Shown here: piece by piece, positions 1 to 6,591 of the stretch
How the letters are laid out: each line of letters begins with the position of its first letter
Numbering within the stretch: position 1 is the stretch's first letter
Source of the DNA: Candidatus Aegiribacteria sp.
GTDB lineage: Bacteria > Fermentibacterota > Fermentibacteria > Fermentibacterales > Fermentibacteraceae
Direction of reading: 5' to 3'
Assembly: GCA_021107345.1 (NCBI GenBank)
Contig: JAIOSX010000126.1
Coordinates: 1-9,424 of the forward strand
Length of the DNA: 9,424 nt
Program-made: the position numbers and the translations under genes
The notes under the pieces: generated by a model
What the model saw: the letters and a program-made list of their open reading frames with translations, nothing else
What the model was told of the DNA's origin: nothing
Databases searched by the model: none

Positions 1-1103
1 TAAACCATATGTTCTCAAAATGGATTAACAGTTACAGAGATCTGCCCATGCTGCTTAATCAGTGGGCAAATGTAGTTCGATGGGAAATGCGTCCAAGAGC
101 GTTCCTTAGAACCACTGAATTCCTCTGGCAGGAAGGCCACACTGCCCATGCGAACGAGGAGGAGGCCAGAGAGGAAACTCTCAGAATGCTGAACGTATAC
201 GCGAACTTCGCGGAGAACGTGGCCGCTATCCCTGTAATATCCGGAAGGAAAACAGAACGGGAAAAATTCGCAGGCGCGGTGGACAGTTATACAATCGAAG
301 CAATGATGAGTAACGGCTGGGCTCTGCAGAGCGGGACAAGCCACTACCTTGGAACCAATTTCGCCAGGGTGTTCGATACAATGTACCTTGACAGCAATAA
401 CGAACAGCAGTTCGTGCATCAGACCAGCTGGGGTGTATCCACCAGACTGGTTGGTGCCGTTATCATGGCTCACGGTGATGAGAACGGTCTGCGTCTTCCG
501 CCAATGCTTGCGCCGGTACAGGTTGTTATTGTCCCGATAGCCAGGGATGACTCAGCAAGGGCTGAGGTAATGACAGTTGTTGAGCGCATCATGAATGGCC
601 TGGATAAAAAAGGTGTACGGGTTGAAGTGGATGACCGCGGCGGTATGAGCCCCGGTTTCAAATTCAATTACTGGGAAGTCCGTGGAGTTCCCCTGAGGCT
701 TGAGATCGGGCCGCGTGACCTTGAAGAAGGACATGTTATGGCCAGCCAGAGGAACAGACCGGGCAGAGACGCCAAATTCACGATTTCCCTTGATTCCCTC
801 GTGGACGGCATTCCAGGGATGCTTGAAAGAATACAGAGCGAAATGCTTGATGAGGCAATTCAAAGACGGGCTTCCAGAACTTATTCTGTTGAAAATCTTG
901 ACGATTTCCGCGAAGGCATAGTTGATAAGCCTGGTTTCTACAATGTATGGTGGGATGGCAACAGTGAAGACGAGATAAGGCTGCAGCAGGATACAAAGGC
1001 CACTGTAAGGTGCATCCCCCTCGACCAGCCGGAAGGATCAGGAAAGTGCATCATGACCGGTAGAGAAACGAGTACAAGGGTTATTCTGGCCAGGGCATAC
1101 TGA
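1..1103 (+). CDS. proS: Prolyl-tRNA synthetase, archaeal/eukaryotic-like type, 5'-truncated
   Basis: Class II aminoacyl-tRNA synthetase that charges tRNA-Pro with proline in the cytoplasm. The frame is open to the left edge: in-frame codons for Asn-His precede the first visible Met at base 9, and the Met-Phe-Ser-Lys-Trp-Ile stretch lies inside the catalytic core, so the true start is upstream. About 366 of an expected ~480 residues are visible. Numbering from the first visible codon, motif 2 is at about residues 24-49 (NVVRWEMRP then FLRTTEFLWQEGHTAH), motif 3 is around 139-150 (HQTSWGVSTR, Arg148), the anticodon-binding domain starts near APVQVVIVPI, and a C-terminal domain ends in Ala-Arg-Ala-Tyr. 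The absence of a YbaK-type editing insertion in the visible part and the terminal Tyr fit the type-3 (Thermus/archaeal) class rather than the E. coli class. Only Cys337 and Cys349 remain of the C-terminal zinc-ligand positions; Thr352 stands where the last CxxC Cys would be. The gene ends tail-to-tail with the next, 38 nt away. Confidence 0.96.
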   Translation, partial: NHMFSKWINSYRDLPMLLNQWANVVRWEMRPRAFLRTTEFLWQEGHTAHANEEEAREETLRMLNVYANFAENVAAIPVISGRKTEREKFAGAVDSYTIEAMMSNGWALQSGTSHYLGTNFARVFDTMYLDSNNEQQFVHQTSWGVSTRLVGAVIMAHGDENGLRLPPMLAPVQVVIVPIARDDSARAEVMTVVERIMNGLDKKGVRVEVDDRGGMSPGFKFNYWEVRGVPLRLEIGPRDLEEGHVMASQRNRPGRDAKFTISLDSLVDGIPGMLERIQSEMLDEAIQRRASRTYSVENLDDFREGIVDKPGFYNVWWDGNSEDEIRLQQDTKATVRCIPLDQPEGSGKCIMTGRETSTRVILARAY

Positions 1104-1141
1104 GAAATACATACTGCAGGGAAGGAAAGGCTAAAGGAGTT

Positions 1142-2836
1142 CTAATTTCTCCCCTGTACACCCAGGTATGCAACATCCCAATCACGCCAGGTCCATGGTT
1201 CCCTGATGAGGACTAAAAGCGAGATCCAGTCGGGGTGACCCGACATCCTTATCATTTCTGCCCTGTAACTGTCATCAGTTCCGTAAATCCCAAGGATTTC
1301 ATATTGGTCGGGAGGTGGTGAGAATGATACGAAATAGCGTGCGTCTTCTGAATTCCACTCCGGCAGGTGAGATTCTACATAGGGCATCAGCAGCCAGCAA
1401 ATGTTGTCCTCCTGGCTGTAGTAATCCGGCCAACAGGTACCCATACCGAAAAGCAGAACTGTTGCGTCTTCTTGCAGGCTTAAATCGTAAAATGCGTTTA
1501 ATATGCCACCCTGTGTCTTGTACTGAACGATTTCATAAATCTGATAAGCTGACACCAGAAATGGAATCAACAGGAGAATTCGCAGCTTTCTGATACTGAG
1601 AATGTATAGTAAACCTATGGAAGCTACAACAAAAACCACTCCCATCAGCGGTATGAGATATCTTGATTGAAAATTGTCATTTCGACAGGCAAGAATCAGG
1701 AATGGTACAGTTCCAAGTGTAAACAGCAACAGCATTCGGCAGTTAGGACTCCTCCGTTTTGAAAGAAACAGCCCGATGGCCGCAAAAAAGCCGGTTGCGG
1801 CAAAGGGACCCGGGAAAGCAATTGTGAGGTACATGAAACTGTAGAAAATGTGTTTAGCCAGAATGAATGGAGAGCCACCGGGAAACTCAACCGCAAGATG
1901 AACATGTTTAATCTGTCCGATTAAATCCGAAATGTGAAGAAAATAATTAGGGAATAAAACAACCAGAGAGACTGAAGATGATATCAGGATAATCAAAAAA
2001 TGGTTCCAGACACCGAAACAGTCATTCCGAATATCATGAATGATGGATAATAGTGTTATCGTAAATACCAGTATGGCAGTAATTATCGCTATTGCTTCAA
2101 CCGAAATAAGCTGCGGGAATCCGGTAAGAGTCACCGCAACGGAAAAGACCGAGAGGATACACCAGCGCCAGATCTTCTTTGCATATGCCCTCTCAGAGAA
2201 ATGTTCAGGAATAATAAGTAACACGGGAAGCCACAGAATCATGGAAGTTGGTCTTGTTCCCACCATCAAAGCAAGAACTACTCCTGTAATAATGGCATGT
2301 TTTCGAGAGGCTCTGTATACAGCCATACGGTAAAAGAGAATATTAACTGCAAACAGCATCGCGTTTTCTGGCGTCGGTTCAAAGGATTCTATCAGTATCA
2401 CCGCTGAACTCAGCACAACAGCAGCTGCAGAAAAGAACCTCAGGCGATTGGAATGGTTTTCATCAAACAGCGAAAAACCTCGACATAGAAAGAAGAAACC
2501 GGTTAAAGCCAGGATAAGTTGCATTATTCGCAGGAGAAAGGGAGCAAGAGCCCCCATTTTCAAGGCAAGAAAAATCTCGAGAATGTAGGCATTGACAAGA
2601 CCGTACAGCATGAAGGTTCCTGAGAAATGTCCATGGTGTGCAAGTCGTGCTCCTGCGCCAATAGTAAATAAGGAATCGAAGTATATGGGTAGATTAAAGG
2701 ATCTGACAGCAACAGCTACCCATAAGATTATCAGTACGAATATATAGAACAAATGAGACTTAGCTATCGAGTGATTTCTCTTGCCTACGTTTCTGTTGCA
2801 GTCCAAATCCAATATTTCCTGCTTAACTTCATCCAC
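1142..2836 (-). CDS. Polytopic membrane protein, GT-C glycosyltransferase-like
   Basis: 564 residues with a cytoplasmic basic N-terminus, a first membrane helix at about residues 29-44, then roughly ten or more hydrophobic helices to about residue 440, followed by a ~115-residue soluble C-terminal part rich in Trp and acidic residues. The layout resembles GT-C enzymes of the GT39/ArnT type, which transfer sugars from polyprenyl-phosphate carriers on the outer face of the membrane. Specific likenesses are an Asp just after the first helix (PIYFDS, Asp54) in the loop where GT-C enzymes place a catalytic acidic residue, GTRPTS at Arg195, and SRYLIP at Arg392-Tyr393 before a late helix, which recurs in that superfamily. 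Donor and acceptor cannot be inferred. The start is GTG at 2836; an in-frame stop lies about 50 nt upstream, no ATG lies between, and no strong Shine-Dalgarno is visible. It sits downstream of the S9 peptidase gene but is separated from it by a terminator. Its codons look more AT-rich than its neighbours'. Family assignment is tentative. Confidence 0.6.
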   Translation of the reverse strand: MDEVKQEILDLDCNRNVGKRNHSIAKSHLFYIFVLIILWVAVAVRSFNLPIYFDSLFTIGAGARLAHHGHFSGTFMLYGLVNAYILEIFLALKMGALAPFLLRIMQLILALTGFFFLCRGFSLFDENHSNRLRFFSAAAVVLSSAVILIESFEPTPENAMLFAVNILFYRMAVYRASRKHAIITGVVLALMVGTRPTSMILWLPVLLIIPEHFSERAYAKKIWRWCILSVFSVAVTLTGFPQLISVEAIAIITAILVFTITLLSIIHDIRNDCFGVWNHFLIILISSSVSLVVLFPNYFLHISDLIGQIKHVHLAVEFPGGSPFILAKHIFYSFMYLTIAFPGPFAATGFFAAIGLFLSKRRSPNCRMLLLFTLGTVPFLILACRNDNFQSRYLIPLMGVVFVVASIGLLYILSIRKLRILLLIPFLVSAYQIYEIVQYKTQGGILNAFYDLSLQEDATVLLFGMGTCWPDYYSQEDNICWLLMPYVESHLPEWNSEDARYFVSFSPPPDQYEILGIYGTDDSYRAEMIRMSGHPDWISLLVLIREPWTWRDWDVAYLGVQGRN

Positions 2837-2916
2837 ATGCTTGAGGAACCTGTGATTCCAAATACAGCGGTGAAGACTGAAATATCCCGGTTATAATTAA
2901 CCTAAGGGTGCTTAAG

Positions 2917-2946
2917 GAAGCCGGGGGCATTCAGTCCCCCGGCTTC
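2917..2946 (-). terminator. Strong hairpin terminator of the S9 peptidase gene
   Basis: A perfect 11-bp inverted repeat (GAAGCCGGGGG at 2917-2927, CCCCCGGCTTC at 2936-2946) with an 8-nt loop starts 20 nt beyond the stop codon of the minus-strand peptidase gene. On the minus strand the stem is followed by CTTAA, a very weak U tract, so it may act as an imperfect intrinsic terminator or as an RNA-stabilising 3' hairpin. It separates the peptidase transcript from the GT-C-like gene downstream. Confidence 0.75.
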
Positions 2947-2966
2947 ACTTCTGCAGTAATCAATAT

Positions 2967-4997
2967 CTATCTAACGTGGGCAGTGGAGTTGGGTATCTCC
3001 TCGAACATCTGGCATTCAACTCCGGGCACATGGTTGTAGAGGAATTCCTCAATCCTGCCTGCGAATTCAAGCCTGTTAGCCTCGATGGCAAAACCGTGCC
3101 CTTCGTTTTCGTACACTATATAGTAAACTTCGTTTCCGTTATCTCTAAGAGCTTCCACCATCTGATCGGATTCAACCTGTACAACCCTTGGATCGTTGGC
3201 ACCCTGAACTATCAGCATCGGAACGGTGATATTCTCAACGTAATTAAGCGGTGAACGTTCTTCAAGCATAAGTGAATCCTCGTCCATATCTCCCACTCTG
3301 ATATCCATGATAGCACCCATAGGCTTCCAGTATGGAGGAACAGTTTCCCTGAAGGTAATGAGATTGGATGGTCCGAAGAAATCCACTCCTGCGCAATAGA
3401 GGTCAGGTGTGAACGTCACTCCGGCAAGCGTTGCATAGCCTCCATAGGATCCTCCCATTATGACAACCCTGTCAGGATCTGCGAAACCCTGGTCGATAGC
3501 CCAGTTAACGGCATCTGTCAGGTCATCCTGCATCAGGCCTCCCCACTCCTTATTGCCCGCGTTAAGATGTTCCTTGCCGAATCCGGTCGAAGCCCTGAAG
3601 TTCACCTGCAGAACGGCAAATCCCCGGTCGGCGAGCAACTGGGCGAAGGGTTCGTAACCGTAGAAATCTCTGTACCACGGACCTCCATGAACGTAAAGAA
3701 CCATGGGAAGAGGTTCTTCACCGGCATCAAGAGGAAGTGTCAGATAACTGGGTAGTACGAGGCCGTCACGTGCGGGAATAAGAAGGGGTTCAACCTCAGC
3801 CAGCTGGTAATCATCAAGGGCCGGGATAGCGTTGAACAGGTACATCATGGAACGGGTAGTACGATCGTAGAGGTAATAGATAGCAGGGCTCTGCGGAGTG
3901 AAGTACACCACTATCCATGTACTGTCGGCATTGTCCCTGGAGGTAACGCTGAAATCTCCGGGATGGAAATCGATGAGGAAATCGTAATCCTCCTGGATGG
4001 AAGGATCAAGAACCTCTACGTTTCTCCTCAGATAATGGAAGCTGACAGCTATGGGCTTACCGGTGAACGGGTCAAAGGAAACACTACCGATATCAGCCAG
4101 TGAATCGTGAGCGATCTCAGTTATTTCTCCCGAATCCAGATCCTGATAGAAAAGCTTCGTTGTGTTGGATTCCAGGTTGGACTCGTAATAAATGCCTCTG
4201 CCATCCTCACTGAAACGTTGAGGACTGACTGTATCAAGGGCAGAGAAACTCACGAACTCCTCCCATTCCTCTGCATCGACATCCTTAAGATAGAATACAA
4301 TCGTGCCATCCTCGGGATCTATAGTGGCCATTCCGCGAATATTCAAATCCTCATCAGTCATATAAGCAAGCACCATGCAGCCGTCTTCGGTGGTTCCGGG
4401 ATTTTCCTGAAGCAGAGTAAGCTCTCCGGTCTCAAGGTCACAGGAATAGACATCGAAGAACATGGGATTGTTCCTGTTCATCTCGATGATGACCGTATTT
4501 GGCTGATCACGGTCAGTAGCGCTAACGTACGCTTTTACCTCTTCGAAAGGAGTAAGGTCGGTTACTTCTTCAGTCTCAACGTTCAGCCTGTATACATGTG
4601 TATTCTCTTCACCGGCCTGATCCTGCATATAGAGAATATCCGTACCGTTTTCCGCCCAGAAATATTTACTTACGCCACGGTTTGTATCGTATGTGAGCTG
4701 CCTTGCTTCAGAACCATCAGCATCCATAATCCACAGATTGAGGACGCTGTCAACCGGCGCAACGTAAGCGATATGCTCAGCGTCAGGAGATAGCTTGGGT
4801 TTCATTCTTTCAGGGTTGCCAAACAGTACGGTGCGGGGAATAAGCTCATCCGCCCCGATCGATTCAACATGTTCGATCACGACACCGGAATCCGTCGAAT
4901 CTTCCGGTACAGCCGGGGATCCATCCTCCCCGCAGGCAATCATCAGGATGAGACCAGTAAGAAGCACTATCAGAGTGAATAGTGATCTGCCTTTCAT
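2967..4997 (-). CDS. S9 prolyl-oligopeptidase-family serine peptidase, lipoprotein
   Basis: 676-residue serine peptidase that should cleave peptides outside the cytoplasm. Residues 1-22 form a lipoprotein signal peptide: basic MKGR, a hydrophobic stretch, then a lipobox-like MIAC with Cys22 as the lipidated residue, followed by an acidic Gly/Ser/Pro-rich linker. Residues ~50-400 hold a beta-propeller-type N-terminal domain with WD40-like phrases (LSPDAEHIAYV, LWIMDADGSEARQLT, FSEDGRGIYYES). Residues ~420-665 are the alpha/beta-hydrolase domain: HGGPW at His437 (oxyanion region, typical of the S9C acylaminoacyl-peptidase subfamily), GGSYGGYA with nucleophile Ser517, GANDPRV with Asp602, and EGHGF with His634. 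Triad spacing (85 and 32 residues) is normal for S9, and the length is typical. The ATG at 4997 is preceded by a strong Shine-Dalgarno, GGGAAGGAAG, 6 nt upstream. The leader upstream carries the long palindrome at 5019-5182. Likely role is peptide scavenging or envelope proteolysis; the specificity is inferred only from the family. Confidence 0.93.
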   Translation of the reverse strand: MKGRSLFTLIVLLTGLILMIACGEDGSPAVPEDSTDSGVVIEHVESIGADELIPRTVLFGNPERMKPKLSPDAEHIAYVAPVDSVLNLWIMDADGSEARQLTYDTNRGVSKYFWAENGTDILYMQDQAGEENTHVYRLNVETEEVTDLTPFEEVKAYVSATDRDQPNTVIIEMNRNNPMFFDVYSCDLETGELTLLQENPGTTEDGCMVLAYMTDEDLNIRGMATIDPEDGTIVFYLKDVDAEEWEEFVSFSALDTVSPQRFSEDGRGIYYESNLESNTTKLFYQDLDSGEITEIAHDSLADIGSVSFDPFTGKPIAVSFHYLRRNVEVLDPSIQEDYDFLIDFHPGDFSVTSRDNADSTWIVVYFTPQSPAIYYLYDRTTRSMMYLFNAIPALDDYQLAEVEPLLIPARDGLVLPSYLTLPLDAGEEPLPMVLYVHGGPWYRDFYGYEPFAQLLADRGFAVLQVNFRASTGFGKEHLNAGNKEWGGLMQDDLTDAVNWAIDQGFADPDRVVIMGGSYGGYATLAGVTFTPDLYCAGVDFFGPSNLITFRETVPPYWKPMGAIMDIRVGDMDEDSLMLEERSPLNYVENITVPMLIVQGANDPRVVQVESDQMVEALRDNGNEVYYIVYENEGHGFAIEANRLEFAGRIEEFLYNHVPGVECQMFEEIPNSTAHVR

Positions 4998-5003
4998 TAT
5001 ATA

Positions 5004-5013
5004 CTTCCTTCCC
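5004..5013 (-). promoter_or_regulatory. Ribosome binding site of the S9 peptidase gene
   Basis: The minus strand reads GGGAAGGAAG, ending 6 nt before the ATG at 4997. It lies only 5 nt from the outer end of the 5019-5182 palindrome, so a folded leader would place the base of the stem directly beside the ribosome binding site. Confidence 0.75.
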
Positions 5014-5018
5014 TAAAC

Positions 5019-5182
5019 TAGTGTCATGTCAAGCATCAAATGATGTATCCTGCTCGTTCTTTGACGCTCCTGCGGCGTTACGGATTCAGTTACATAGCCC
5101 TGCTATGCGCCATCACCCGCGCCTTGCAGGAACAACAAATAACTTCGCAATCTTACACCATCTGACACTTGACATAACACTA
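5019..5182. repeat. 164-bp imperfect palindrome with TA ends, MITE-like
   Basis: The outer arms 5019-5047 and 5154-5182 are inverted copies matching at 24 of 29 positions. Inside, further segments pair in register with small bulges: 5056-5063 with 5136-5143 (7 of 8), 5068-5073 with 5126-5131 (6 of 6), 5081-5083 with 5117-5119, and a central hairpin CATAGC-CCT-GCTATG at 5093-5107 whose centre coincides with that of the whole element. Both ends are TA followed inward by GTGT, which would fit a non-autonomous (MITE) element using a TA target duplication as IS630/Tc1-mariner elements do. No ORF inside it looks real and no second copy is in the window. Outward-facing TTGACA hexamers occur in both arms (minus strand 5027-5032, plus strand 5169-5174), but no -10 lies at the right distance. 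The palindrome is seen directly; mobility is inference. Confidence 0.8.
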
Positions 5183-5365
5183 TGGTTTGAACCAACCCGA
5201 CGTTTTTCATCTGCAATACAATTATCAGCACTGATCTACTATGATGATGCTGTATATGCTATTGCTGAGACAAAGTATACTCGGATTAACACGGGCACTT
5301 TTCCTGTCGCTACTTTATACCTATCATATATGAAGAATTGTGAAATCCAAAATTCTTATGATAAT

Positions 5366-5372
5366 GAAGGAG
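5366..5372 (+). promoter_or_regulatory. Ribosome binding site that sets the zinc-ribbon gene start
   Basis: GAAGGAG ends 1 nt before an in-frame ATG at 5374 and 7 nt before the next in-frame ATG at 5380. Only the second has workable spacing, so 5380 is chosen as the start. Confidence 0.75.
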
Positions 5373-5379
5373 TATGTAT

Positions 5380-5865
5380 ATGCCAGGCAACATGTTCGAC
5401 GATAAGGGCAGACTGAACATCCCAGAAGTAAGTCATGACGATAACAAAACAATAAAGGCAGAAGTTGTGGTCAATGCGGTATACTGTCCTGAAGGGCACA
5501 ATCTGATCTCAGTTGATCATCAAGTATCGGGTTTCCCGGGAATCACTGTAAAATTCCACGGAAGAAAGAGTGGAAGCGGACTTCTATCTCTTTCGGCAGT
5601 ATTCGGAAACACCTCCTACGAAGTCATTGAAGGAAATGTGGATCCGAATGAACCTCTCGATCTTTCATGCCCTCACTGCGGAACGGAGCTGGACGTTCTG
5701 GCAAGCTGTCCCTGCAACCCTGAAGGAGTGACTGTATTGTGTTACCTTTATCCTATGAAGGACCCGCATCAGGCTATCGCTTTCTGTAACGTTCTATCAT
5801 GTCCTAACTCAGCGGTGATCAGGTCAGGCGAGGCTATACGAATGCTTTCGGAATCACGTTATTAA
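5380..5865 (+). CDS. Cys-rich zinc-ribbon-like protein of unknown function
   Basis: 161 residues from the ATG at 5380, chosen because it is 7 nt from GAAGGAG; the ATG at 5374 is too close. I do not recognise the family. There is no signal peptide or membrane helix, so it is probably cytoplasmic. Eight cysteines are visible at about 36, 97, 100, 110, 112, 121, 136 and 141. The phrases CPEGH (Cys36, His40) and CPHCG (Cys97, Cys100) look like the two halves of a split zinc ribbon, separated by a ~55-residue segment with glycine and beta-forming residues. CPC at 110-112 and the later Cys121/136/141 could form a second metal site. The N-terminus is acidic and polar and may be disordered. The gene is alone on its strand, divergent from the S9 peptidase and convergent with the metallopeptidase, with 114 nt of 3' spacer. 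Metal binding is inferred from Cys spacing only. Confidence 0.8.
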   Translation: MPGNMFDDKGRLNIPEVSHDDNKTIKAEVVVNAVYCPEGHNLISVDHQVSGFPGITVKFHGRKSGSGLLSLSAVFGNTSYEVIEGNVDPNEPLDLSCPHCGTELDVLASCPCNPEGVTVLCYLYPMKDPHQAIAFCNVLSCPNSAVIRSGEAIRMLSESRY

Positions 5866-5979
5866 CTACCCCTCATGAAAGGTTGGTACAGGAGCAGTGT
5901 GAGGGTTGTATCCGAATAATCGGGATCACTTAATTATCGAAAATCGCTGACATGGTTCTTGAAGTAGCATAATCAAGCC

Positions 5980-6432
5980 CTATTCAATTCCCATTTCCTT
6001 GTCTATCTGTTTCTGTACTCTTTTGAAGAGGTAATTCCCCTCAAATCCGGAAGCATCAAGAAGCGCTCTGGTAAGGTCCTGGGTAGTTGTTTCAAGCTCC
6101 TGCATGAACTGCCCCCGGGCAAAATTCCGCTTCCCTTCTTCGCTCTCTTCTTTTCCGAACAGGGCATCATGGGATTCCTCGATCATCTGATCAAGACCCC
6201 ACAGCTTGATATGCAGCAGTTCATGAACCACGATCTCTTCAAGATGGGCGGGATCAAGGTTTAACCTTACCATCAGCGCTGCCATTCTGTTGGCCTCGTC
6301 GATCTTGATGTCACCGGATTTTCGCCATTCCTTTCGAACTACAACGGGACGGATATCCCAGTCACTGAGACTCAGCAATGGCATCCATTTAACGAGGTAT
6401 TCAGCTATCATTTTTTCATCTACAGATCCCAT
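5980..6432 (-). CDS. Small HExxH zinc metallopeptidase-like protein
   Basis: 150 residues, no signal peptide or membrane segment, so probably cytoplasmic. The core is IVVHELLHIKL with His70-Glu71-x-x-His74, the zincin signature: two zinc-ligand His and the catalytic Glu. A third ligand is not certain; His87 and Glu84/Glu85 (IEESHDAL) are candidates. The N-terminal part has WDIRPVVV (residues 25-32) followed by a segment leading into the active-site helix, a layout seen in small SprT-, ImmA- and phage-type minimal metallopeptidases, but I cannot assign one of these. The C-terminal third is charged and helical with an acidic Glu/Lys patch. The ATG at 6432 has AGGATGG roughly 6-12 nt upstream. 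It follows two exported repeat proteins on the same strand after a ~160-nt gap and is convergent with the zinc-ribbon gene. Activity and substrate are unknown. Confidence 0.8.
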   Translation of the reverse strand: MGSVDEKMIAEYLVKWMPLLSLSDWDIRPVVVRKEWRKSGDIKIDEANRMAALMVRLNLDPAHLEEIVVHELLHIKLWGLDQMIEESHDALFGKEESEEGKRNFARGQFMQELETTTQDLTRALLDASGFEGNYLFKRVQKQIDKEMGIE

Positions 6433-6497
6433 ACCATTCCATCCTGTTAAATTTTCGTACTCATTCGCCGCTGGTTACTCCGCTCGACCCTCTGATC

Positions 6498-6513
6498 GGT
6501 CCCTGCGGGGACC
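6498..6513 (-). other. Small GC-rich hairpin between the metallopeptidase and propeller genes
   Basis: GGTCCC at 6498-6503 and GGGACC at 6508-6513 form a 6-bp stem with a 4-nt loop in the 159-nt gap downstream of the propeller gene. A separate perfect 10-bp palindrome, TGCCCGGGCA, lies at 6535-6544. Neither is followed by a T run on the minus strand, so a terminator role for the upstream gene is possible but weakly supported. Confidence 0.3.
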
Positions 6514-6591
6514 CATGCAAAATGGATGTGAGGATGCCCGGGCAGCAGTAATCCTCGGCTGAAGAATATTCATTATGGAGCCTGCAGTCGG

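Larger units (their letters stand above)
4998..5379. other. Intergenic region between divergent genes
   Basis: 382 bp lie between the start of the S9 peptidase gene (minus strand) and the zinc-ribbon gene (plus strand). From left to right it holds the peptidase Shine-Dalgarno (5004-5013), the 164-bp palindrome (5019-5182), a small near-palindrome TGGTT-tg-AACCA (5183-5194), and about 180 bp of AT-rich sequence ending in the Shine-Dalgarno of the zinc-ribbon gene. In that AT-rich part, TATACT (5276-5281) and TATCAT (5322-5327) are -10-like, but neither has a good -35 at the usual spacing. Any promoter call here is weak. I see no credible gene in it. Confidence 0.7.

Noticed and set aside
1104..1160. 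Possible bidirectional terminator between proS and the GT-C-like gene
   Set aside because: CAGGG near 1117 and CCCTG near 1154 could pair, but the stem is short and interrupted and there is no T run in either direction.
4107..4793. 228-residue open frame antisense to the S9 peptidase gene
   Set aside because: It lies wholly opposite a well-supported peptidase coding region; its translation shows no recognisable domain and it has no clear ribosome site. It is a by-product of the codon use on the other strand.
5276..5327. Promoter for the zinc-ribbon gene
   Set aside because: TATACT and TATCAT resemble -10 boxes, but neither has a convincing -35 at 16-18 nt. In AT-rich sequence such matches are common.
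4982..5416. Open frame running through the palindrome and into the zinc-ribbon gene
   Set aside because: It starts within the S9 signal-peptide region on the other strand, crosses a non-coding inverted repeat, and its translation is low in recognisable motifs. It overlaps a better-supported gene with its own Shine-Dalgarno.
5870..5905. Hairpin after the zinc-ribbon gene (CCCTCA / TGAGGG)
   Set aside because: It has only 6 Watson-Crick pairs plus two wobbles around a 20-nt loop with no T run, too weak to call a terminator.
5980..6432. Toxin-antitoxin or ImmA/ImmR-type phage regulatory pair
   Set aside because: The HExxH protein has no adjacent helix-turn-helix gene; the neighbour on one side is convergent and the one upstream is a large exported protein.
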